Source: Nocardia coubleae NBRC 108252
Lineage (GTDB): Bacteria; Actinomycetota; Actinomycetes; Mycobacteriales; Mycobacteriaceae
DNA: 50,951 nt
Assembly: GCF_001612805.1 (NCBI RefSeq)
Contig: NZ_BDBD01000023.1
Coordinates: 1 to 50,951 of the forward strand
Direction: 5' to 3'
A model generated the notes under the pieces. The model searched no databases, had not been told where the DNA came from, and saw nothing but the letters and a program-made list of their open reading frames with translations. The position numbers and the translations under genes are program-made. Positions 6,736-15,236 of the stretch are shown in pieces (within the stretch, counting starts at the first letter, position 1; each line of letters starts with the position of its first letter).

Positions 6736-9700
6736 CGTGGTACCTCCGATTGGGCGCCCACCCCGCTCACCATGCTCCGCACCTGTCGCGCGGCGACCGA
6801 CAGTGTGGCGAGGTCGTGGGTCCCGGACTCGAACAGTTCCGACAGGGCAGCGCGCGCACGACCCAGCCGGGACTGGTTCTTCGACTCCCAGTATGCAATT
6901 TTCTCGTCGGGCGTCTCCTCCGGGTCGCCCGCCGACAGCACATCGAGGGTCAGCGACCGCAGCGAACCGTACATGTCGTCGCGCAGCGCGAGCCTGGCCA
7001 GCGCGTGCCAGCGGTCGCCGCGTTCGAGGTGGCTCACCGCCTCGAGCAGCCAATCGATCTTGAGGTGCTCGTTGAGCGCGTAGTACAGCGCACCCACCTC
7101 GGCGCCGTCGCGGTCGGTGATGTCGGCGATGTCGACCACATCGAGCAGCGGGAAGAGACCGAGCAGTCCGAATACTTCGGTGGCCAGTTCGGTCGGTGCG
7201 CCACGGGCGATGAGTTCGGCCGCGCCCTGGGTGAGCGAGGTGACGTGGTGACCGCGCAACCAGCCGGGCACCTGCGGCGCCAGCTCCTGCACCCGCCGGT
7301 GGTAGCGGTTGATCTCCGCGCCGACGGCGACGGGCTGCGGGCGGTTGCTCAGCAGCCAGCGCGAAGCCCGGTCCAAGGTGCGCTTGGATTCCAGTTCGAG
7401 CAGGTCGCAGACCGAGGCCGGGGCGTCGGCGCTGCGGATGCGCGACCACACATCGTGCAGCTGGAAGATCGCGGTGGCCGCGGCGAACGCGCGAACCGTG
7501 TCCGAGGTGGTCGCGCCGACCTCTTCGTTGAGCCGGTGGGCGTAGGTGATGCCGCCGTAGTCGACCACCTCGTTGACGAGCATCGTGGTGACGATCTCGC
7601 GGCGCAGCCGGTGCTTCTTGATCTCGGCACCGAACCGTTCGCGCAGTGGGGTGGGGAAATACAGCGGCAGTCTGCCCGCGAACGCGGCGCTGTCGGGCAG
7701 GTCCGTGTCGAGCAGGTCGGCCTTGAGGCCGAGCTTCACGTGGGCGAGCAGGTTCGCCAGCTCCGGTGAGGTGAGACCGACGCCCTCCGCCTCCCGCTGT
7801 TGCAACTCGGTTTCCGACGGCAGCGCCTCGAGCTCACGATCCAGACCACGCCGCTGTTCGAGATCGGAGATCACCCGCGCGTGCACGCTGGCCATCTGCG
7901 GCGCGTCGGTGCGGGCGATACCGATCAGGAAGTTCTGATCCACGTTGTCCTGCAACACCATTCGCGCGACCTCGTCGGTCATCGAGGCGAGCAGTGGGTT
8001 GCGGTCCTGCGGTGCGAGCGCGCCCGCGCTCACCACACCGTCGAGCAGCACCTTGATATTGACCTCGTGGTCGGAGCAGTCGACGCCCGCCGAGTTGTCC
8101 AGGGCATCGGTGTTCATCTTGCCGCCCGCGCGGCAGAATTCGATGCGCCCGAGCGCGGTGGCACCGAGGTTGCCACCCTCGCCGATCACCTTGACGCGCA
8201 ACTGATCTCCGTTCACCCGGACCGCGTCGTTGGACTTGTCGCCCACCTCGGCATTGGTCTCGGTACTCGCCTTCACATACGTGCCGATACCGCCGTTCCA
8301 CAGCAACTGCACGGGCGCGAGCAGGATGGCGCGCACCAGTTCCGGCGGCGACAGCGCCTGCACCGCGTCGGGCAGGCCGAGCGCCGCCCTGGCCTGCGGT
8401 GAGATCGGCACCGACTTCACGGTCCGTTCGAACACGCCGCCACCCGCGCTGATGAGGCTGCGGTCGTAGTCGGCCCACGACGAACGCGGCAGCGCGAACA
8501 GCCGCTCCCGTTCGGCGTAGGACGTGGCCGCGTCGGGGTTCGGGTCGAGGAAGATATGGCGGTGGTCGAAGGCCGCGACCAGCCGGATGTGCCGCGAGAG
8601 CAGCATGCCGTTGCCGAACACGTCGCCGCTCATGTCGCCGACACCGACCACGGTGAAGTCCTGGCTCTGGGTATCGATGCCCATCTCCCGGAAGTGACGT
8701 TTCACCGACTCCCACGCGCCCTTGGCGGTGATGCCCATGGCCTTGTGGTCGTAGCCTGCCGACCCGCCGGAGGCGAAGGCGTCGCCGAGCCAGAAGCCGT
8801 AGCGCTTGGCGACATCGTTGGCGATGTCGGAGAAGCTCGCCGTGCCCTTGTCGGCGGCCACCACGAGGTAGGTGTCGTCGCCGTCGCGACGGACCACCCG
8901 TGCGGGCGGCAGCACCGCACCCGTGGCCAGGTCGACATTGTCGGTGACGTCGAGCAGGCCGGAGATGAAGGTGCGGTAGCAGTCGATGCCCTCGGCGACA
9001 CTCGCCTGACGGTCGGCGGCCGGGTCGCCGGTGGCGGCGGGCGGCCGCTTCACCACGAACCCGCCCTTGGCACCGACCGGCACGATCACCGCGTTCTTGA
9101 CCGCCTGGGCCTTCACCAGACCCAGGATCTCGGTACGGAAGTCCTCGAGGCGGTCCGACCAGCGCAGACCGCCACGCGCCACCGAACCGAAGCGCAGGTG
9201 CACACCCTCGACCCGGGGCGAGTACACGAAGATCTCGAACTGCGGTCGTGGCTTGGGCAGTTCGGCGATTTCTCGCGGCTCCACCTTCAGCGACAGGTAG
9301 CCGCGCGGTGCGCCGTCGGCATCGACGACGTAGTTGTTGGTGCGCAAGGTCGCCTTGATGAGACCGAGGATGGCGCGCAGGATGCGGTCGGCATCCATGC
9401 TGACCACCTCGTCGATGCCTGCGCGCACGCGCGTTTCCAGTTCGGCGGCGTGCTCGGCCGAGACGGTGTCGGGATCGAAGCGCGCGGCGAACAGGGCGAC
9501 GAAGTCGCGCGCCACCTCCGGATGCGCGAGCAGGACGCGGGCGATATTGACCTGGCTGTAGGGAAAACCCGCCTGCTGCAGGTACTTCGCGTAGGCGCGC
9601 AGGATGGCGACCGAGCGCCAGGGCAGGCCTGCCCGCAACACGAGTTCGTTGAGACCGTCGGCTTCGGCACGGTCGTACCAGACCGCCTCGAATGCCTCGG

Positions 9701-11618
9701 TGAAGCGGGCGCGCAGACCGTCGGCCTGGCCGGGGTGTTCGAGCAGCTCCGCGTCGAGATCACCGTCGAGGGCGTTGCGCAACAGCTCGGGACGGGCCTG
9801 CAAGCCGAAATCGTAGATCCAGCGCTCGGTTCCGCCGTCGAGTTCGAGCTGGTAGGGCCGTTCGTCGACGACCTCCACGCCGAGACTCTGCAGCACCGGG
9901 AGCACCTGGCTCAACGACACACCACGCCCGGCGATGTAGAGACTGAACCGCCACGAACCGGGCGCGGCCTCGGACCGGCGGTACAGGTGCTGGTCGATGC
10001 CACCTTCGGACAGCTGCTCGAGACGCGCGATGTCGTCCAGCGCGCGGGCGGGTGCGAAGTCTTCCTTGTAGCTCTCCGGCAGCGCCTTCGAATAGCGCGA
10101 GACCACGGCGGGGTCGAGCACGGTCGACGACGCGACCTCGTCACCGATCCGGTCGTCCCAGGAGTGGCTGGCCGCGTTCAGCAGCGACTGGAGGCGGCGC
10201 CGGTTCTCCTCGGAGGTGTCGGGGCCGTCCTGACCGGCGGCCTCGGGCGGCAGCATCACCGTGAAATACACACTGGCGAGCTCGCTTTCGCTCACCCGGG
10301 CCGAGTAGTCGATGTCTACGCCGCCGAGTTCGCGCACCAGGATGGACTGCATTTCCAGCCGCACCGCGGTGGTGTAGCGGTCGCGCGGCAGGTACACCAT
10401 GCAGGCCACGAACCGCCCGTAGGTGTCGCAGCGCAGGAACAGCCGCACCTGCCTGCGCAAACCGACGCCGAGGACCGCGACAGCGGTACGGCGCATGGTG
10501 GCGGTGTCGGCGGAGAACAGCTCGGTGCGCGGGAACGACTCGATCACCTCGAGCATCGCTTGCCCGGAGAACGAGTCCTTGTCGAAGCCCGCGTCCTCGA
10601 TGGCCGTGCGCACTCGACGATTGATGACGGGAATGTCGAGGACGTTCTCGTGCACGGCGCTCACGGTGAACACACCGATGAACAGGTGCACACCGACCAC
10701 CGCACCCGCGTCGTCGACATCGGCGACCCCGATGAAGTACGGGTACACCGAGCGGTGCACCGTCGCGCGGACCAAGCCCTGCGTGAGCATCAGCAGCGGG
10801 CGGTCACCACCATTGATCGGCACCTGGAAGTCGGTACCGATATCGGGGCGGAGCACACCGAGGCTGGTGCCCGGAACCCGCGTGGAGACGGTGTGGCCGT
10901 TCTCGGTGGCGCGCTGGTAGCGCGTGTAGCCGAGCAGGGTGAAGTTGCCGGCCGCCAGCCAGCGCAGCAGCTGGGCGCAGTCGGCGAGATCGACCGACGG
11001 GAAGGGCGCGGTGCCCGCCGCGGCGGTCCGGTCGAGATGATCGGCGAGCGAACTCTGCGCCGCGACCATCGCCTCGGTGTCGTCGATCACCTGACGCACG
11101 TCGGCGAGCACCTCGGGCAGGGTGCGTTCGATCTCGTCGAGCTGGGCCTGCTCGGTCGACGGGTGCAACTGCAGATGCATCCACGACTCGGCCAGCCCCT
11201 CGGCGCCGTTGCCGTCCACCTCGTGCGGTGCCGCGCCGACGAGTGTGCCGTCGGCGTCGCGAGTGACCTCGAAGATCGGGTGGATCAGTTCGCTCACGCT
11301 CACCTGCATGCGGCCCAGCGCCGCCGTGATCGACTCGACCAGCAGCGGCATATCGTCGGTCACCACCTGCACGGCGGCTCCCATGCCCGACCCGTCGTCG
11401 GGATGGTGCACCTCGACCAGGGCTTTACCCGGTTGACGGCGGGCGGCGAGTTCCATGTGGTGGCGGAAGATCTGGGTGATCCCGGTGATCGGAAAATCCA
11501 CGTCCCCCGCGTCGACGTGTCGGAAATACGCCTCCTCGAGTGTCGCGAGATCGTCGCGCAAACTCTGTGGCATTCCCGCCGCCCAGCCCGCACTCGACAT
11601 TTCCGACGAGACCGTCAT
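6732..11618 (-). CDS. gdh: NAD-specific glutamate dehydrogenase, 180 kDa class
   Basis: About 1,628 residues, the usual length of the L_180 class. It catalyses NAD-dependent oxidative deamination of glutamate to 2-oxoglutarate and ammonia in the cytoplasm. The long N-terminal half has ACT-like regulatory domains; the catalytic core is recognised by RWSDRLEDFRTEILGLVKAQ, VKNAVIVPVGAKGGFVVKRP, the FGNGMLLSRHIRLVAAFDHR stretch and GIGTYVKAS. In mycobacteria the orthologue is inhibited by the FHA protein GarA; whether that applies here is inferred. The ATG at 11618 follows a purine-rich GGGAGCAGGCGAAAG; in-frame codons upstream encode an Arg-rich tract unlike the family. It heads an operon with the thioesterase and the Rv2474c-like gene. 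Confidence 0.95.
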   Translation of the reverse strand: MTVSSEMSSAGWAAGMPQSLRDDLATLEEAYFRHVDAGDVDFPITGITQIFRHHMELAARRQPGKALVEVHHPDDGSGMGAAVQVVTDDMPLLVESITAALGRMQVSVSELIHPIFEVTRDADGTLVGAAPHEVDGNGAEGLAESWMHLQLHPSTEQAQLDEIERTLPEVLADVRQVIDDTEAMVAAQSSLADHLDRTAAAGTAPFPSVDLADCAQLLRWLAAGNFTLLGYTRYQRATENGHTVSTRVPGTSLGVLRPDIGTDFQVPINGGDRPLLMLTQGLVRATVHRSVYPYFIGVADVDDAGAVVGVHLFIGVFTVSAVHENVLDIPVINRRVRTAIEDAGFDKDSFSGQAMLEVIESFPRTELFSADTATMRRTAVAVLGVGLRRQVRLFLRCDTYGRFVACMVYLPRDRYTTAVRLEMQSILVRELGGVDIDYSARVSESELASVYFTVMLPPEAAGQDGPDTSEENRRRLQSLLNAASHSWDDRIGDEVASSTVLDPAVVSRYSKALPESYKEDFAPARALDDIARLEQLSEGGIDQHLYRRSEAAPGSWRFSLYIAGRGVSLSQVLPVLQSLGVEVVDERPYQLELDGGTERWIYDFGLQARPELLRNALDGDLDAELLEHPGQADGLRARFTEAFEAVWYDRAEADGLNELVLRAGLPWRSVAILRAYAKYLQQAGFPYSQVNIARVLLAHPEVARDFVALFAARFDPDTVSAEHAAELETRVRAGIDEVVSMDADRILRAILGLIKATLRTNNYVVDADGAPRGYLSLKVEPREIAELPKPRPQFEIFVYSPRVEGVHLRFGSVARGGLRWSDRLEDFRTEILGLVKAQAVKNAVIVPVGAKGGFVVKRPPAATGDPAADRQASVAEGIDCYRTFISGLLDVTDNVDLATGAVLPPARVVRRDGDDTYLVVAADKGTASFSDIANDVAKRYGFWLGDAFASGGSAGYDHKAMGITAKGAWESVKRHFREMGIDTQSQDFTVVGVGDMSGDVFGNGMLLSRHIRLVAAFDHRHIFLDPNPDAATSYAERERLFALPRSSWADYDRSLISAGGGVFERTVKSVPISPQARAALGLPDAVQALSPPELVRAILLAPVQLLWNGGIGTYVKASTETNAEVGDKSNDAVRVNGDQLRVKVIGEGGNLGATALGRIEFCRAGGKMNTDALDNSAGVDCSDHEVNIKVLLDGVVSAGALAPQDRNPLLASMTDEVARMVLQDNVDQNFLIGIARTDAPQMASVHARVISDLEQRRGLDRELEALPSETELQQREAEGVGLTSPELANLLAHVKLGLKADLLDTDLPDSAAFAGRLPLYFPTPLRERFGAEIKKHRLRREIVTTMLVNEVVDYGGITYAHRLNEEVGATTSDTVRAFAAATAIFQLHDVWSRIRSADAPASVCDLLELESKRTLDRASRWLLSNRPQPVAVGAEINRYHRRVQELAPQVPGWLRGHHVTSLTQGAAELIARGAPTELATEVFGLLGLFPLLDVVDIADITDRDGAEVGALYYALNEHLKIDWLLEAVSHLERGDRWHALARLALRDDMYGSLRSLTLDVLSAGDPEETPDEKIAYWESKNQSRLGRARAALSELFESGTHDLATLSVAARQVRSMVSGVGAQSEVPR

Positions 11619-11748
11619 CTTTCGCCTGCTCCCATGTTTCGGTTGGCTTCGATTCCGTAAAGTCCGGTGACGCGATTCCGAGACTAACGCCGCCGCGCGA
11701 GCCGTGCCGTCGGAAATCCGGCTTCCCCGCCGGTAACTTGTGAAACGC

Positions 11749-11798
11749 CGACGGCCCGGCCGTTCGATCGACAAGTCGATCGTCAGGCCGGGCCGTCG
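11749..11798. terminator. Nested inverted repeat between ettA and gdh
   Basis: Outer arms CGACGGCCCGGCC (11749-11761) and GGCCGGGCCGTCG (11786-11798) are perfectly complementary over 13 bp. Inside them CGATCGAC and GTCGATCG form a second 8-bp arm pair flanking AA. It begins 19 nt beyond the ettA stop on the transcribed strand, so termination of the ettA message is likely. No T-tract follows. Confidence 0.6.
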
Positions 11799-11816
11799 AT
11801 GCGGTCCGCGCGGATA

Positions 11817-13493
11817 TCAGTCGCGAGTGAGCTTGCGGTGCGTAACCCGGTGCGGGCGAGCGGCTTCCGCCCCCATACGTTCCACCTTGTTCGCCTCGTA
11901 GGCCTCGAAGTTGCCCTCGAACCAGAACCACTTGGCTTCGTTGTCGTTGTCGCCTTCCCACGCCAGGATGTGGGTGCAGGTGCGGTCGAGGAACCACCGG
12001 TCGTGGGAGATCACGACGGCGCAGCCCGGGAACTGCTCGAGCGCGTTCTCGAGCGAGCTCAGGGTCTCGACGTCGAGGTCGTTGGTCGGCTCGTCGAGCA
12101 GGATCAGGTTGCCACCCTGCTTGAGGGTGAGCGCCAGGTTCAGGCGGTTGCGCTCACCACCGGAGAGCACCCCGGCCGGCTTCTGCTGGTCCGGGCCCTT
12201 GAAACCGAACGCGCTGACGTAGGCACGCGAGGGCATCTCCTGGTTACCGACCTCGATGAAGTCGAGCCCGTCGGAGACGACCTGCCAGACGTTCTTGTTG
12301 GGGTCGATGCCCGCACGGTTCTGGTCGACGTAGCTGAGCTTGACCGTCTCGCCGACCTTCACCTCGCCGCTGTCGGGCTCCTCGAGGCCGACGATGGTCT
12401 TGAACAGCGTGGTCTTACCGACACCGTTGGGGCCGATCACACCGACGATGCCGTTGCGCGGCAACGTGAACGACAGATCCTTGATCAGCTGACGATCGCC
12501 GAAGCCCTTGTCCAGGTGCGACACGTTGACCACGATGTCGCCGAGGCGCGGACCCGCGGGGATCTGGATCTCCTCGAAGTCCAACTTGCGGTGCCGCTCG
12601 GCCTCGGCCGCCATCTCTTCGTAGCGACCGAGACGGGCCTTGTTCTTGGCCTGACGGGCCTTGGCGCCGGAACGAACCCAGGCCAGCTCCTCCTTGAGGC
12701 GCTTCTGCAGCTTCTGGTCCTTCTTGCCCTGCACCTCGAGACGCTGGGCCTTCTTCTCCAGGTAGGTGGAGTAATTGCCCTCGTAACCGATGGCCCGACC
12801 ACGGTCGAGCTCGAGGATCCACTGCGCGACGTTGTCGAGGAAGTACCGGTCGTGGGTGACGGCGAGCACGGCGCCCGGGTAGGAGGCCAGGTGCTGTTCG
12901 AGCCACAGCACGCTCTCGGCGTCCAGGTGGTTGGTCGGTTCGTCGAGCAGCAGCAGGTCGGGCTTGCTCAGCAGCAGCTTGCACAGCGCGACGCGGCGAC
13001 GCTCACCACCGGAGAGGTTGGTGACCGGCTCGTCCGGCGGCGGGCAGCGCAGCGCGTCCATGGCCTGCTCGAGCTGGGAGTCGACATCCCACGCGTCGGC
13101 GTGGTCGAGGAACTCCTGCAGCTTGCCCATCTCGTCCATGAGCTCGTCGGAGTACTCGGTGGCCATGAGCTCGGCGATCTCGTTGAAGCGATCCAGCTTC
13201 ACCTTGACCTCGCCGAGGCCCTCCTCCACGTTGCCGCGGACGGTCTTCTCCTCGTTCAGGTCGGGTTCCTGCATGAGGATGCCGACCGAAGCGCCGGGCG
13301 CGAGGAACGCTTCACCGTTGTTCGGCCGGTCCACCCCCGCCATGATCTTCAGCACGCTGGACTTACCCGCGCCGTTCGGGCCGACCACGCCGATCTTGGC
13401 GCCGGGCAGGAAGTTCAACGAAACGTCGTCGAGAATGACCTTGTCGCCGTGCGCCTTGCGAACTTTGATCATCGAATAAATGAACTCAGCCAT
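11817..13493 (-). CDS. ettA: Energy-dependent translational throttle protein EttA (ABC-F ATPase)
   Basis: 558 residues, soluble, with two ABC ATPase domains and no membrane segment. Domain one has Walker A GPNGAGKSS and signature LSGGERRR; domain two has GPNGVGKTT and LSGGERNR; both carry LLLDEPTNHLD or LLDEPTNDLD Walker B regions. The linker between them is the charged, Lys/Arg-rich P-site interaction motif (RLEVQGKKDQKLQKRLKEEL). ABC-F proteins of the EttA group bind the ribosomal E site and gate elongation according to ATP/ADP. The ATG at 13493 gives the standard MAEFIYSMIKVRKAHG start. It is 70 nt downstream of the SSB-like gene on the same strand. Confidence 0.95.
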   Translation of the reverse strand: MAEFIYSMIKVRKAHGDKVILDDVSLNFLPGAKIGVVGPNGAGKSSVLKIMAGVDRPNNGEAFLAPGASVGILMQEPDLNEEKTVRGNVEEGLGEVKVKLDRFNEIAELMATEYSDELMDEMGKLQEFLDHADAWDVDSQLEQAMDALRCPPPDEPVTNLSGGERRRVALCKLLLSKPDLLLLDEPTNHLDAESVLWLEQHLASYPGAVLAVTHDRYFLDNVAQWILELDRGRAIGYEGNYSTYLEKKAQRLEVQGKKDQKLQKRLKEELAWVRSGAKARQAKNKARLGRYEEMAAEAERHRKLDFEEIQIPAGPRLGDIVVNVSHLDKGFGDRQLIKDLSFTLPRNGIVGVIGPNGVGKTTLFKTIVGLEEPDSGEVKVGETVKLSYVDQNRAGIDPNKNVWQVVSDGLDFIEVGNQEMPSRAYVSAFGFKGPDQQKPAGVLSGGERNRLNLALTLKQGGNLILLDEPTNDLDVETLSSLENALEQFPGCAVVISHDRWFLDRTCTHILAWEGDNDNEAKWFWFEGNFEAYEANKVERMGAEAARPHRVTHRKLTRD

Positions 13494-13563
13494 ATATGGA
13501 AGCCTATCGGTGCGGGTAACGGTGGTGCGATCCGGAGCGGGGGCCGGTGCCGCGGACCTGCCC

Positions 13564-14133
13564 TCAGGCGTCGACCTGCGCGGGAATGCCTTCGATCGGC
13601 ATCTCGTCCGGCGATCGCGCCGGGAGGGAATCCGCCGCGGACGTAGAGGCTACGGCAGAACGGTCGTCGGGCGCATACTCGCCCTCCGCCCCCGGCGATG
13701 CGGCAGCCGACACTACAGCGCCCTGATCGCCCGGAATATTCCGTACCACGTGCGGGGTGAACCGCGCCGCCTCCGATCGTCGCTGGATCGTGGCGCTGCA
13801 CCGGCCGAGGTCGGGTCCCACCGCGACGGCGCGCATCTCCAGATCACGACGTTCGACGCCGTCCTTGCCCCGGTATTCGTGCGAGCGCAGCTGACCGTAG
13901 GCGATCACCGGGTCGCCCCGGCGCAGTGATCGATCCACTCCGGCCACCAATCGGCGCCAGCAGCTGACGGTGAGATAGAGCGTGCCCGCATCCACCCATT
14001 CACCCGCGCTCGGATCGAACCGGCGTGCCGTGCTCGCCATCCGGAACGACACCACCTGCTCCCCGTTGGCCAGATCCCGCCGCACGGGATGGTTGACCAC
14101 CGTGCCGATCACCGTCGCATTCGCCTCGTACAT
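13564..14133 (-). CDS. Single-stranded DNA-binding protein-like, OB fold
   Basis: 189 residues. The first 110 form an SSB OB fold: YEANATVIGTVVNHPVRRDL, EQVVSFRMASTARRFD, TLYLTVSCWRRLVAGVDRSL and RGDPVIAYGQLRSHEYRGKD. The C-terminus is Ala/Ser/Glu rich but lacks the acidic DDxPF tip through which canonical SSBs recruit partners. It is therefore a paralogue of the Rv2478c type, not the replicative ssb. A role in recombination, competence-like processes or replication stress is possible. GGGGGCGG precedes the ATG. It is probably transcribed with ettA. Confidence 0.88.
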   Translation of the reverse strand: MYEANATVIGTVVNHPVRRDLANGEQVVSFRMASTARRFDPSAGEWVDAGTLYLTVSCWRRLVAGVDRSLRRGDPVIAYGQLRSHEYRGKDGVERRDLEMRAVAVGPDLGRCSATIQRRSEAARFTPHVVRNIPGDQGAVVSAAASPGAEGEYAPDDRSAVASTSAADSLPARSPDEMPIEGIPAQVDA

Positions 14134-14225
14134 CGAAACCGCCCCCGCTCAGACATTCGGTGTTGTTGCTCTGACCATCCAAGAATGGCGCAGGCGAGCA
14201 CCGCCGAGCAGGCACCGCAGACATC

Positions 14226-14253
14226 TGGGGACAACTTCTCGAGTTGTGGATAT
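14226..14253. promoter_or_regulatory. Two near-consensus DnaA-box-like sites flanking a short inverted repeat
   Basis: TGGGGACAA (14226-14234) and TGTGGATAT (14245-14253) each differ by one base from the DnaA-box variants TGTGGACAA and TGTGGATAA. ACAACT and AGTTGT between them form a 6-bp inverted repeat with a 5-nt centre. The sites lie 90-130 bp upstream of the SSB-like gene and just downstream of the dehydratase stop. One-mismatch hits are frequent by chance. Confidence 0.2.
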
Positions 14254-14261
14254 CCGCCGTG

Positions 14262-15236
14262 TCAGAGCATGGGCAGTTCGGTGTTCGCCCCGCACAGCAC
14301 CACGATCGGCCGCACGCCCGGCTCCGGTTTGTAGGCCCCGCTCTGCACCGCAGCCAGCGCGGACGCGCCCTCGAGCTCGACGACCACCCGAAATTCGCGC
14401 CACAGGTATTCGCGCGCACGGGTCACCGCGTCGTCGGCCACGCCGAGCGCTCGCATCTGCTGTCTGCTGGCGATGTCATAGGCGATATCGCCGACCCGGG
14501 TCGCGCACATCGGTTCGTCGCCCGGGGACGGCGCGGCGACGTCGACCGGCCTGCCCGCCGCGAGCGCGGCCGACAGCGCGGGCGTGTGCTCGGATTCCAC
14601 CCCGACGATCTGACGTCGCCTTCCGAGTGCGGCCCCGAGCCCGGCGATGAGGCCACCGCATCCCACGGCCGCCAGCACCGGCGGCCGCCCACGCACCTGT
14701 TCCTCCAGCTCCAGACCGATGATGCCTGCACCCGCCACCACCGCGGGGATGTCGTCGGCGCGCAGGTGTCCGGCGCCGCGTTCGGCCGCCAGGGTCACCG
14801 CGTGGCGCTCGGCCTCGGCGAAGGTCGCACCGTGCCAGAGCACCTCGGCACCGTGCGCCCACATGGCCGCGACCTTCGTGTGCGGTGCGGATTCGGGGAC
14901 GACGACCGTGCATTCCTTACCGAGCTGCGCCGCTGCCAGCGCGAACGCGATCCCGGCGTTGCCACCCGAGGCGACGACAACATGCCCGGCCGACTCCTCG
15001 GCCAGCAGCGCGTTGAACGCGCCGCGCACCTTGAAGGTGCCGCCGTGCTGCAGGAACTCCATCTTCAACGACACCGGAACCGGTCCGTCGGGCCCGTCGA
15101 CGCTGGTGTGGAACACCGGTGTCTTACGCACCCGCCCCGATAATCGGCGCCGAGCCGTCCGCACATCGGTCCGCAGCACACGCGGGGTCCCGACCGGTCG
15201 GCTCGTCTGGCTCGCCGGTATACCGCATTCGGTCAC
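14262..15236 (-). CDS. PLP-dependent serine/threonine dehydratase-like enzyme
   Basis: 324 residues from the GTG at 15236. Fold-type II PLP enzyme: the Schiff-base lysine is Lys69 in SLKMEFLQHGGTFKVRGAFN, and the phosphate or substrate loop is VVASGGNAGIAFALAAAQLG; a second glycine loop AAVGCGGLIAGLGAALG binds the PLP phosphate. This is the threonine/serine ammonia-lyase group, cytoplasmic, forming 2-oxobutyrate or pyruvate plus ammonia. No C-terminal ACT regulatory domain is present, so it resembles catabolic rather than biosynthetic IlvA; serine racemase activity is also possible. The start overlaps the stop of the CopD-CtaG gene (GTGA), an unexpected partner. Confidence 0.87.
   Translation of the reverse strand: MTECGIPASQTSRPVGTPRVLRTDVRTARRRLSGRVRKTPVFHTSVDGPDGPVPVSLKMEFLQHGGTFKVRGAFNALLAEESAGHVVVASGGNAGIAFALAAAQLGKECTVVVPESAPHTKVAAMWAHGAEVLWHGATFAEAERHAVTLAAERGAGHLRADDIPAVVAGAGIIGLELEEQVRGRPPVLAAVGCGGLIAGLGAALGRRRQIVGVESEHTPALSAALAAGRPVDVAAPSPGDEPMCATRVGDIAYDIASRQQMRALGVADDAVTRAREYLWREFRVVVELEGASALAAVQSGAYKPEPGVRPIVVLCGANTELPML

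Noticed and set aside
8556..11660. A 1,034-codon open frame antisense to gdh
   Set aside because: It mirrors the codon pattern of gdh in GC-rich DNA; its His/Gly/Arg/Val-rich translation matches no family, and it has no promoter or ribosome site of note.
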